Source: CAYFZO01 sp965211995 (GTDB lineage Bacteria; Pseudomonadota; Gammaproteobacteria; Poriferisulfidales; Oxydemutatoraceae). From it: a stretch of DNA of 64,000 nucleotides. Under the pieces are notes generated by a model. The model searched no databases. It was not told the DNA's origin and saw only the letters and a list, made by a program, of their open reading frames with translations. Shown here one piece after another: positions 25,150 through 32,525 of the stretch (position 1 is the first letter of the stretch; each line of letters starts with the position of its first letter). Position numbers and translations under genes: made by a program. The DNA is taken from NCBI GenBank assembly GCA_965211995.1, contig OZ243040.1:372001-436000 (forward strand), given 5' to 3'.

Positions 25150-26205
25150 GTGGCACGCCGCGTAAGAAAAACCGAAGGGTTTAATATCTCATTTATCGAC
25201 GTGATGTCGTGCGGGCTGGGTGCGGTCATATTGCTCTTGATCCTGGTGAAATATAAAACCGAATTGCCGCACGCGCAGGCGAGCGCCCTCAGCGCCGAAA
25301 TTGCCGGCGCGCAAGACCAAAACCGGGAGAGGAGTCAATCCGTCGTTGAACTGCAAGCGCGGGTTTCGGCTGAGCGCGCGGAGCTTGCGGATTTGACCGG
25401 CCGACTGCGGGGCCTCGCCGGCGCCGTCGCCGCGCAAAAGGCCCGGAATGAGTCTCTTGTGAAGCGGGCCGGCGACTTGGAGCGGCGGGCGGTTTCCGCG
25501 AGTGCCGCGCCCGCGCCGGTGCCTGTTTCCGGAAAGAGACTGCAAGACTATCTGTTGGGGATCAGGGTCGAGGGTAAAAAGATCGTTATGCTGATTGACT
25601 CAAGCGCTTCGATGGCGGACGAGCGTCTTATCAATATCATCAAATACAAAATCTCGTCCCGCGCCGCAAGAAGCAAGGCGCCGAAATGGAGGCGCACCCG
25701 GCGGATTGTGGACTGGCTGGTCGCGCGGGTGCCCGCGGAAAGCGACTATAAGGTCATTCGCTTTGCCGAGAAGGCGGAAGTGGTGGGCGGGCGCGGCTGG
25801 AAAAAAGGCGCTGATCCCGCCGCCGCCGCCGCGGTGAAGTCGGCCCTGACCCGGGTGGCGCCGGCGGGCGGAACCAATCTCGAGGCCGCCGTTGCAATGA
25901 TGCGCCGCGAGGCGCAGGGTTTCACCAACGTTTATATCGTCACCGACGGCCTGCCGACCAAGGGCGGTAAAAAGCTCTCTTCGTTCTTTTCCGGCTGCGC
26001 GTCAATTGTCGGTCGCAGCGCCTCTATCAGCGGCGAATGTCGCGCCAGGTTGCTCCGCAAGATCGTTGACGATTATAAGGAGCAGGCCAAAGTCAACGTC
26101 GTTCTGTTGCCGCTTGAGGGCGACCCGCTTGCTTCCTTTGCTTTCTGGCAGTGGACTTCCGGGACTCGCGGCTTGCTGATCTCGCCGGAAACGTCATGGC
26201 CATGA
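25150..26205 (+). CDS. ExbD/TolR-like protein with periplasmic von Willebrand A domain (vWA-1)
   Basis: 351 aa from the GTG at 25150, with AAGAGA upstream; ATG 25096, inside the previous gene, would add 18 residues. The N-terminus FNISFIDVMSCGLGAVILLL mirrors ExbD/TolR, whose membrane helix starts (P)F(I/L)DV and holds the essential aspartate. A coiled region (~45-115) leads to a vWA domain (~135-345) with a complete MIDAS: IDSSASM, GGTNLE and IVTDGLPT. The domain would bind a divalent metal and a protein ligand in the periplasm. It replaces the usual peptidoglycan- or TonB-interacting domain. It overlaps the next gene (ATGA). Confidence 0.85.
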   Translation: MARRVRKTEGFNISFIDVMSCGLGAVILLLILVKYKTELPHAQASALSAEIAGAQDQNRERSQSVVELQARVSAERAELADLTGRLRGLAGAVAAQKARNESLVKRAGDLERRAVSASAAPAPVPVSGKRLQDYLLGIRVEGKKIVMLIDSSASMADERLINIIKYKISSRAARSKAPKWRRTRRIVDWLVARVPAESDYKVIRFAEKAEVVGGRGWKKGADPAAAAAVKSALTRVAPAGGTNLEAAVAMMRREAQGFTNVYIVTDGLPTKGGKKLSSFFSGCASIVGRSASISGECRARLLRKIVDDYKEQAKVNVVLLPLEGDPLASFAFWQWTSGTRGLLISPETSWP

Positions 26206-27152
26206 AAAAACGCTCCCGCAGTTTGGAAATTTTCAGCGTTTCCTTTCTCGACGTTATTTCCTGCGGGTTTGGAGCCATCACGCTGCTGGTGCTGCTCTCG
26301 AAAACGGCGGCCGTCGGCGGCGTGGAAAGCGTCGAGCGCATTGCCGGTCTGCTTAAGGAATTAAGCCGCGAGGAAGCGACCGACGCCGGCCTGCAAGCCG
26401 ACTCGGAGCAACTGTCGGCGGCCCTGGCCGAGTCCCTGCGGCAAAAGAGGCGGCTGCAAACCGAAATCGAACACAGCGAGAAAGCGCTCGCGGCGCTGCA
26501 AATTCAAGGCGAGCGATTGGCCGCCAAGGCCGCCGGCCTGAAAGATCAACTCGCGCCGCCGACCGTTGCCACCTCCGCCGATGCGACCGATGAAAAAGAC
26601 CTTTCCGTCGGCGGCATTCCCGTCGGCGCCGATTACGTCGTCTTTATCGTGGACACTTCCGGCTCGATGAAAAGCATCTGGGACCGGGTCATCCGGGAAC
26701 TGGACAACGTTCTGGACATCCATCCTGAAGTCAGGGGGTTTCAGGTCCTGAGCGATATGGGGGAACATCTGATCTCCGCCTATCAGGGGAAATGGATACC
26801 GGACACGGCGGGGCGCCGCAAGTCGGCGCTGAAACTGCTGCGTTCCTGGAATGCGTTTTCCAACAGCAGTCCCGTGGAAGGATTGGAAAAGGCGCTCCGT
26901 CTTTATGCAAAAGCCCGGCAAAAGACGTCCATTTATATTTTCGGCGACGAGTATGCCACCGGTCTGTCCTACGACGTGGTGCTTAAGACAATCGCCGCGA
27001 GCAACACCGACAAAATAACCAACAAGCCGGTCGCGCGTATTCACGGCATCGGGTTTTCCCATCATCAGTACCTGGAAACCTCCGAGCGCTTTGCGACTTT
27101 GATGCGGGAGGTGGCGCGGCAGAGCCGGGGAGCGTTCATCGCCTTGGATTGA
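26202..27152 (+). CDS. ExbD/TolR-like protein with periplasmic von Willebrand A domain (vWA-2)
   Basis: 316 aa from ATG 26202, overlapping the preceding stop (ATG 26196 also possible). The N-terminus FSVSFLDVISCGFGAITLLV is clearly paralogous to vWA-1, with the same Asp-Val and Cys-Gly pairs. A coiled coil (~45-125, many Glu/Arg/Leu heptads) precedes the vWA domain (~145-315) with FIVDTSGSM, NSSPVEG (Ser in place of the MIDAS Thr) and YIFGDEY. Two different D-type subunits behind one B-type channel suggest a heterodimeric rotor. This is the last gene of the operon. Confidence 0.85.
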   Translation: MKKRSRSLEIFSVSFLDVISCGFGAITLLVLLSKTAAVGGVESVERIAGLLKELSREEATDAGLQADSEQLSAALAESLRQKRRLQTEIEHSEKALAALQIQGERLAAKAAGLKDQLAPPTVATSADATDEKDLSVGGIPVGADYVVFIVDTSGSMKSIWDRVIRELDNVLDIHPEVRGFQVLSDMGEHLISAYQGKWIPDTAGRRKSALKLLRSWNAFSNSSPVEGLEKALRLYAKARQKTSIYIFGDEYATGLSYDVVLKTIAASNTDKITNKPVARIHGIGFSHHQYLETSERFATLMREVARQSRGAFIALD

Positions 27153-27165
27153 GGACGCTGCTGCG

Positions 27166-27192
27166 GCTTGAAAAGCGGCGCGCTTCAAGCCG
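27166..27192. terminator. Possible terminator hairpin between convergent genes
   Basis: GGCTTGAA at 27166-27173 pairs with TTCAAGCC at 27185-27192 (8-bp stem, 11-base loop), between the end of vWA-2 and the end of the convergent gene. No clean T-tract follows on either strand. Confidence 0.4.
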
Positions 27193-27216
27193 GCCGGGCG
27201 GCGGGTTTTCCGGCGT

Positions 27217-28221
27217 CTATTTTTCCGGCAGGCCCTTATAGCGGCGATATTCGTTCCAAAGGCGCGCTCTTTTTTGCGGGTCTTGCTCCGCTTCCGCCGC
27301 TTGACGGATCTGGGCGGCGACAACGTCGTCATTATTGGCCGAAGGTATATCGCCCGGCGTCGCGCCGCCGTGCGGCAGCCATTCCGGCAAACCTTTGTAG
27401 CGGCGATACTTGTTCCAAAGTTGCACTTGTTTTTCCGGTTCTTGTTCCGCTTCCGCCGCTTGACGCAGCCGGGCGGCGGCGGCATCGTCGGTAGCGGCCG
27501 GGGGTATGTCGTCCGGCGAGTGTCGGGTTGCCGCCGGCGGTTTTGCAGCCGCTTCCTGTTGCTCCTGCGGTTCGTTGCCCGCAAGGCCGCGGCTCTTTAC
27601 CGGAGCCGCCGCCGGCGGAGGTGCCGCGGCCGCTTCTTCTTGCGGTGCCTCGCCTGAAAGGCCGCGGCTCTTTACCGGAGGCGCCGCGGCCGCGTCCCGT
27701 TGCTCCTGCGGTGCATCGTTCACCGGCGCCTCGGCATCGGCGGCGGATTCGGATGAGGATTCCGCGCCTGCTTCTTTTTGCTCCTGCGGTGCGTCGCTCG
27801 CCGATGCGTCGGCGTCGGCGGCGGATTCGGATGAGGATTCCGCGCCTGCTTCTTTTTGCTCCTGCGGTGCGTCGCTCGCCGATGCGTCGGCGTCGGCGGC
27901 GGATTCGGATGAGGATTCCGCGCCTGCTTCTTTTTGCTCCTGCGGTGCGTTGCTCGCCGATGCGTCGGCGTCATCGGCGGAACTCTTCGTATCACATTCC
28001 TTGAACCTTGTAAGCGACTCGTTGAACGCTTGCTCCAGCCGCATGATGCGTTCTTCCCGCGTGAGCAGATCGCCGCCGTCGCGAATGAGGATCTCCTTAT
28101 TGCAATCGTGGACGGTGGACAGATCATCAGCCCGCAATGCGTGCGGTGCCGCGCCTAACGCGATGCACGCGGCGAGGAAAGCAATAAGGCCTTTGGCCGG
28201 CGTCTTGCCACTCAGGATCAT
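27217..28221 (-). CDS. Secreted repeat-rich protein of unknown function
   Basis: 334 aa with a signal peptide (hydrophobic ~11-27, cut near ALRA). A helical region with two Cys (~38 and ~77) leads to three perfect or near-perfect 26-residue repeats rich in Asp/Ala/Ser/Glu (DNA period 78 bp, 27736-27975). A Pro/Ala-rich section with two KSRGL(S/A)G motifs follows, then two copies of a ~45-residue C-terminal module ending in ARLWNEYRRYKGLPE-type sequence. It converges on the vWA operon and may be functionally tied to it, but that is only positional. No family is recognised. Very low complexity in the middle suggests an elongated periplasmic or secreted protein. Confidence 0.65.
   Translation of the reverse strand: MILSGKTPAKGLIAFLAACIALGAAPHALRADDLSTVHDCNKEILIRDGGDLLTREERIMRLEQAFNESLTRFKECDTKSSADDADASASNAPQEQKEAGAESSSESAADADASASDAPQEQKEAGAESSSESAADADASASDAPQEQKEAGAESSSESAADAEAPVNDAPQEQRDAAAAPPVKSRGLSGEAPQEEAAAAPPPAAAPVKSRGLAGNEPQEQQEAAAKPPAATRHSPDDIPPAATDDAAAARLRQAAEAEQEPEKQVQLWNKYRRYKGLPEWLPHGGATPGDIPSANNDDVVAAQIRQAAEAEQDPQKRARLWNEYRRYKGLPEK
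27736..27975 (-). repeat. 78-bp coding tandem repeat, three copies
   Basis: CGGCGGATTCGGATGAGGAT recurs at 27741, 27819 and 27897 with almost no change, in frame with the minus-strand gene (26 residues per unit). Confidence 0.93.
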
Positions 28222-28241
28222 TTTATTTCGGTGATATCTTG

Positions 28242-28247
28242 TATAAT
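28242..28247 (+). promoter_or_regulatory. Probable -10 element of miaB
   Basis: A perfect TATAAT 24 bases before the GTG start, in the divergent interval after the minus-strand gene. The -35 is poor (TTTTAT around 28221). Confidence 0.4.
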
Positions 28248-28271
28248 CGCTTATTTTACAGCACCGACGAC

Positions 28272-29642
28272 GTGGCGAAGAAAGTCTATATAAAAACCTA
28301 CGGTTGCCAGATGAACGAGTACGACTCGGACAAGATGTTCGACGTGCTGCATGAGTCGCACGGCATGGTCGCGGCGGACGCGCCCGAACACGCCGACTTG
28401 CTGCTGATGAACACCTGCTCGGTGCGCGAGAAAGCGCAGGAGAAAGTGTTTTCGGAACTCGGACGCTGGAAAGCGCTCAAACGCGGCAAGCCGGGGCTGG
28501 TGATCGGCGTCGGCGGCTGCGTCGCGAGCCAGGAAGGCGAGTTGCTGCAGCGGCGCGCGCCGTGCGTGGATATCGTGTTCGGGCCGCAGACCCTGCACCG
28601 TCTGCCGCGCCTGTTCGACGCCGCGGCGGGCGGCAAGAAGCGGCTGGTGGACGTCTCGTTTCCGCAGGTCGAGAAGTTCGACCGCCTGCCCGAGCCGCGG
28701 GTCGCGGGGCCGGTCGCGTTCGTCTCGATCATGGAGGGGTGCAGTAAATACTGCTCGTTCTGCGTGGTGCCTTATACCCGCGGCGAGGAAGTCAGCCGCC
28801 CGCTCGCGGGCGTTTTGGAGGAAGTGCGGCAACTCGCCGCGCAGGGCGTGCGGGAAGTGACGCTGCTCGGTCAGAACGTCAACGCCTATCGCGGCACCTC
28901 CGCGGACGGCGCCCCGGTGGACTTCGCGCTGCTGTTGTATCACGTCGCGGCGCTCGCCGGCATCGAACGCATCCGCTACACCTCGTCGCATCCGGTTGAA
29001 TTCACCGCCGACCTGATCGAGGCGTACGCCGACGTGCCGCAACTGGTCAATCACCTGCACCTGCCGGTGCAAAGCGGCTCCGACCGGGTGCTCGCGGCGA
29101 TGAAGCGCGGCTACACCGCGGTCGAGTACAAATCAATCATCCGCCGGCTGCGCGAGATCAGGCCCGGCGTCTCGGTGTCGTCGGATTTCATCATCGGCTT
29201 CCCCGGCGAAACCGACGCGGACTTTCACAAGACGCTGGAATTGGTCGAGGCGGTCGGTTTCGATCAGTCGTTCAGTTTTATTTACAGCGCGAGGCCGGGA
29301 ACGCCGGCGGCGGCGCTGCCCGACGACACGCCGCTCGCGGTCAAAAAGGAGCGCCTGCAAACGCTGCAAGCGCGCCTCGACCGCAACGCCGCGGAGATCT
29401 CGCGGTGCATGGTCGGCACCGTGCAGCGCGTGCTGGTCGAGGGCGCGTCGAAGAAAGGCCGCGGCGAATTGTGCGGCCGCACCGAGAACAACCGCGTCGT
29501 CAACTTCGAGAGCGGGCAAGACCGTAGCGGTGAGTTCGTTGACCTGCACGTCACCGCGGCGCTGCCGAATTCCCTGCGCGGCGCGATGCAAACAGGCGGC
29601 GCGCAAACGGGCGTTACTCCCGCGGCGGCGGGAATCCGATAG
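28272..29642 (+). CDS. miaB: tRNA-2-methylthio-N6-dimethylallyladenosine synthase
   Basis: 456 aa from the GTG at 28272 (MAKKVYIKTYGCQMNEYDSD); an upstream TTG would overlap the promoter-like TATAAT. MiaB adds the methylthio group to i6A37 in tRNAs reading UNN codons. Three cluster-binding cysteines sit in TYGCQMN, NTCSVRE and GGCVASQ. The radical-SAM motif is CSKYCSFCVVPYTRG, and a C-terminal TRAM domain follows. It heads the conserved miaB-phoH-ybeY-corC-lnt series. Homology decides the start, since the ribosome site is weak. Confidence 0.96.
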   Translation: MAKKVYIKTYGCQMNEYDSDKMFDVLHESHGMVAADAPEHADLLLMNTCSVREKAQEKVFSELGRWKALKRGKPGLVIGVGGCVASQEGELLQRRAPCVDIVFGPQTLHRLPRLFDAAAGGKKRLVDVSFPQVEKFDRLPEPRVAGPVAFVSIMEGCSKYCSFCVVPYTRGEEVSRPLAGVLEEVRQLAAQGVREVTLLGQNVNAYRGTSADGAPVDFALLLYHVAALAGIERIRYTSSHPVEFTADLIEAYADVPQLVNHLHLPVQSGSDRVLAAMKRGYTAVEYKSIIRRLREIRPGVSVSSDFIIGFPGETDADFHKTLELVEAVGFDQSFSFIYSARPGTPAAALPDDTPLAVKKERLQTLQARLDRNAAEISRCMVGTVQRVLVEGASKKGRGELCGRTENNRVVNFESGQDRSGEFVDLHVTAALPNSLRGAMQTGGAQTGVTPAAAGIR

Positions 29643-29736
29643 AATGCGCGGCGCCTCGCAGACGCGCCTCAGTCGCCGCCGCCCGCCGTGATACAATCAA
29701 ACAATTGTTGCCGCCAAAAGAATACGTTCAGCGCAT

Positions 29737-30708
29737 TTGACCGATCAGGTTCGTAATTTTTCCCTTGTTCTGGAGCCCGCCGACAATCCTCGGCTGGTGA
29801 GTTTGTGCGGTCCGATGAACGAGCATCTGCGCCAGATCGAGCAGCGCTTCGGCGTGCGGATACGCAACCGCGGCAACCATTTCTCGGTGTCGGGCGCCGC
29901 CGGCGCGGGGCGCGCAACGGTCAAGATCATCAAGGCGCTGTACGCTACGACCGCGGGCGAGGAACTGACTTCGAGCGGGGTTCACCTGTACTTGCAGGAC
30001 GCCAATTTGAGCACGGTGGCGCAGGAGCCGGCGCGCGAGGACGTGCTGGCGCGTACGCGGCGCATCTGCGTCAAGGCGAAAGGGGCGTCGCAGGGCGAGT
30101 ACCTGATGAGTATGCGTGACTGCGACCTGACCTTTGGCATCGGCCCGGCCGGCACCGGCAAGACCTATCTCGCGGTTGCGGCGGCGGTCGAGACGCTCGA
30201 AAAAGACGCGGTGGACAAACTGGTGCTGGTCAGGCCCGCGGTCGAGGCCGGCGAAAGGCTCGGGTTTCTGCCCGGCGACCTCGCGCAGAAAGTTGATCCC
30301 TACTTGAAGCCGATGTACGACGCGTTGTACGAAACCATGGGCTTCGAAAAAGTCAACAAATTCATCGGCAAGGGCGTGATCGAAATTGCGCCGCTGGCGT
30401 ATATGCGCGGGCGCTCTCTGAACAACGCGTTCATCATCCTCGACGAGGCGCAGAACACGACGATCGAGCAGATGAAAATGTTTTTGACGCGCATCGGCTT
30501 CGGCTCGAAGACGGTCGTAACCGGCGACGTCACCCAGGTGGATCTGCCCGACAACCGGGAGTCCGGCCTCAAGCACGTGACGCGCGTGCTCGCCCGGCTC
30601 GACGGCGTGAATTTCATACACTTCAGTTCGCGCGACGTCGTGCGCCATACCCTGGTGCGGCGGATCATCCGCGCCTATGAAAGCCACGAGCAGGCGCATG
30701 AAAAATAG
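29737..30708 (+). CDS. ybeZ: PhoH-like ATPase (YbeZ)
   Basis: 323 aa. The N-terminal alignment with the family (LEPADNPRLVSLCGP) requires a start near the TTG at 29737. P-loop FGIGPAGTGKTYLA (~135), PAVEAGERLGFLPGD and the Walker B-like FIILDEAQNTT are the PhoH family signatures. YbeZ is linked to YbeY in ribosome maturation and RNA quality control. It overlaps ybeY by eleven bases, as expected for a coupled pair. Confidence 0.92.
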   Translation: MTDQVRNFSLVLEPADNPRLVSLCGPMNEHLRQIEQRFGVRIRNRGNHFSVSGAAGAGRATVKIIKALYATTAGEELTSSGVHLYLQDANLSTVAQEPAREDVLARTRRICVKAKGASQGEYLMSMRDCDLTFGIGPAGTGKTYLAVAAAVETLEKDAVDKLVLVRPAVEAGERLGFLPGDLAQKVDPYLKPMYDALYETMGFEKVNKFIGKGVIEIAPLAYMRGRSLNNAFIILDEAQNTTIEQMKMFLTRIGFGSKTVVTGDVTQVDLPDNRESGLKHVTRVLARLDGVNFIHFSSRDVVRHTLVRRIIRAYESHEQAHEK

Positions 30709-31657
30709 CGCGGCCCATTCCGCAACCGGGCGCGAGATTGAAGTCGTCGTGCAGATCGCCGCCGACGGCGCGTGCGGGATCCGGGTGCCGGCGCAGTCCG
30801 ATTTCGAGCGTTGGGCCGCCGCCGCTGATAATGCCGCCACCGATAACGCCGCAGCGGCTGATCACACCGTCGCCGCTGGTGTCGCTGCCGATGTTGCCGT
30901 CGCTGGTTTTGCCGCTGCCAATGTTGCCGTCAGTGCCGCCGCTGCTGATGAGGTCGCCGTTGCCGATGCTGCCGTTGCCGGTGCCGCCGTCGCCGATGTT
31001 GCCGTCGCCGGTGCTGCCGATGCCGCCGCCGCTGGTGTCGCTGCCGATGTTGCCGTCGCTAATGTTGCCGTCGCTGGTGTTGCCGTCGCTGGTGTTGCCG
31101 CCGCTGGTGTTGCCGCTGCCAATGTTGCCGTCAGTGCCGCCGCTGCTGATAGCGCCGCCGCCAATGATGCCGCCGCCGCCGATAATGCTGTTGCTGATGA
31201 CGCCACCGCCGTTGCCGATAACATCGTCGCCGCTGCCGCCGTCGCCGATGCAAGGCGCGAGATCTGCGTGCGCATCGTCGGCAACGAGGAATCCGCCGGT
31301 CTTAACCGCCGCTACCGCGGCTGCTCCGGCCCGACCAACGTGCTGTCGTTTCCGTGTGAGGCGCCGCTGCCGCCGCCGGGGGACGAGCCGCAGCCGCTCG
31401 GCGACATTGTCATTGCGGCGCCCGTGGTCGCGGCGGAGGCGCACGCGCAGAGCAAGCGAATCATGCACCACTGGGCGCACTTGTTCGTCCACGGCTTGCT
31501 CCACTTGCAAGGCTACGACCACGCCGGTGAAGAGGACGCCCGCGCCATGGAAGCGCGCGAAGTCCGTATTCTGAGCCGCTTGGGTTTTGCGGATCCGTAC
31601 CAGTTCGGCCCGCGTCTCCCGCCGCGCCGCGTCCCGGCCGGGCGCGAGTCCCGGTGA
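30698..31657 (+). CDS. ybeY: Endoribonuclease YbeY with a large Ala/Val-rich insertion
   Basis: 319 aa from ATG 30698, about twice the usual ~155. The start of the fold (EIEVVVQIAADGACGIRVP) and the rest (REICVRIVGNEESAGLNRRYRG, PTNVLSFPCE, and the zinc site HGLLHLQGYDH) are intact. Between them, residues ~40-186 are an Ala/Val/Asp tract built from short GC-rich DNA repeats (30815-31252) with GTTGCCGTCGCTGGT-type units. YbeY is a metal-dependent RNase for 16S rRNA 3' maturation. The insertion sits between the first helix and the second strand, so it could loop out. No frameshift is seen. Confidence 0.9.
   Translation: MKNSAAHSATGREIEVVVQIAADGACGIRVPAQSDFERWAAAADNAATDNAAAADHTVAAGVAADVAVAGFAAANVAVSAAAADEVAVADAAVAGAAVADVAVAGAADAAAAGVAADVAVANVAVAGVAVAGVAAAGVAAANVAVSAAAADSAAANDAAAADNAVADDATAVADNIVAAAAVADARREICVRIVGNEESAGLNRRYRGCSGPTNVLSFPCEAPLPPPGDEPQPLGDIVIAAPVVAAEAHAQSKRIMHHWAHLFVHGLLHLQGYDHAGEEDARAMEAREVRILSRLGFADPYQFGPRLPPRRVPAGRESR
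30815..31252 (+). repeat. Low-complexity coding repeat inside ybeY
   Basis: About 440 bp of degenerate 15-18 bp units (GCCGTTGCCGGTGCCGCC, GTTGCCGTCGCTGGT). A larger duplicated block carries CCGCTGCCAATGTTGCCGTC at about 30906-30925 and again about 31108-31127. All six frames are nearly stop-free here, which creates long spurious ORFs on both strands. Confidence 0.9.
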
Positions 31658-31685
31658 GAGACGCGGGCCGGCGCCCGGTTGCCCG

Positions 31686-32525
31686 ATGAGCAAAAACTCC
31701 AAAGAAGAACCTCCAAGTAGAAGCCGTCTGCGGCGCCTCGCAAACGCGGTATGCCTGCGTCCCCGCGACGTGCCGGGATTGGCGGCGCTGCTCAAGCACG
31801 CCTCGCGCGACGGCGTGCTCGACCGTGATCTGCTGACGATGATCGAAGGGGTGTTCAGCATCGGCGATACGCGCGTGCGCGACATCATGATCCCGCGCCC
31901 GCAGATGAAGATCATCCGCAAGGACGCCGCGGCCGCACAGATCTTCGCGATGGTCACCGACGGCTCGCACTCGCGGTTCCCGGTGGTCGGCGACAACCCG
32001 GACAAGATCGAGGGGGTGCTGCACGCCAAGGATCTGCTGCGCTTTTTCGACCACGACGGCGACGCGCCGCTCGACATCACCGAGCACCTGCGCCCGCCCG
32101 TGATCGTGCCCGAAAGCAAGCGCCTCAAGGTGCTGCTTGAGGAATTCCGCAAGAACCGCAACCACATGGCGATCGTGGTGGACGAGTACGGCGGCGTCTC
32201 GGGTCTCGTGACCATCGAGGACGTGCTCGAGCAGATCGTCGGCGACATCACCGACGAGTACGACGTTGACGAGGACAACTACATCTTCGTGCACCACGGC
32301 GGAAATTTCCGGGTCAAGGCGCTGACGCCGCTCAAGGAGTTCAACCGGCATTTCGAAAGCAACCTGTCGAACGGCTCGACCGATACGATCGGCGGCCTGG
32401 TGGTCAACGCCTTCGGCCGTCTGCCGAAGCGTGGCGACACCGTCGAGATCGGCGTTTTCGCGTTTGAAGTCATACGCGCCGACGACCGCCGCGTTCATTC
32501 ACTGCTGGTGAGAAAAAAAGCTTGA
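31686..32525 (+). CDS. corC: CorC/HlyC-family CBS-domain transporter-associated protein
   Basis: 279 aa from ATG 31686. Two CBS domains (~70-185; DIMIPRPQMKIIRKD and VVDEYGGVSGLVTIEDVLEQIVGDI) are followed by the C-terminal CorC/HlyC domain (~195-275). Members without the DUF21 membrane domain, such as this one, are linked to magnesium and cobalt efflux. The gene sits between ybeY and lnt as in most gammaproteobacteria, and its stop overlaps the TTG start of lnt. Confidence 0.93.
   Translation: MSKNSKEEPPSRSRLRRLANAVCLRPRDVPGLAALLKHASRDGVLDRDLLTMIEGVFSIGDTRVRDIMIPRPQMKIIRKDAAAAQIFAMVTDGSHSRFPVVGDNPDKIEGVLHAKDLLRFFDHDGDAPLDITEHLRPPVIVPESKRLKVLLEEFRKNRNHMAIVVDEYGGVSGLVTIEDVLEQIVGDITDEYDVDEDNYIFVHHGGNFRVKALTPLKEFNRHFESNLSNGSTDTIGGLVVNAFGRLPKRGDTVEIGVFAFEVIRADDRRVHSLLVRKKA

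Noticed and set aside
30665..32278. 537-codon minus-strand ORF across ybeY and corC
   Set aside because: Kept open by the low-complexity tract; no start or domain, and both plus-strand genes are conserved.
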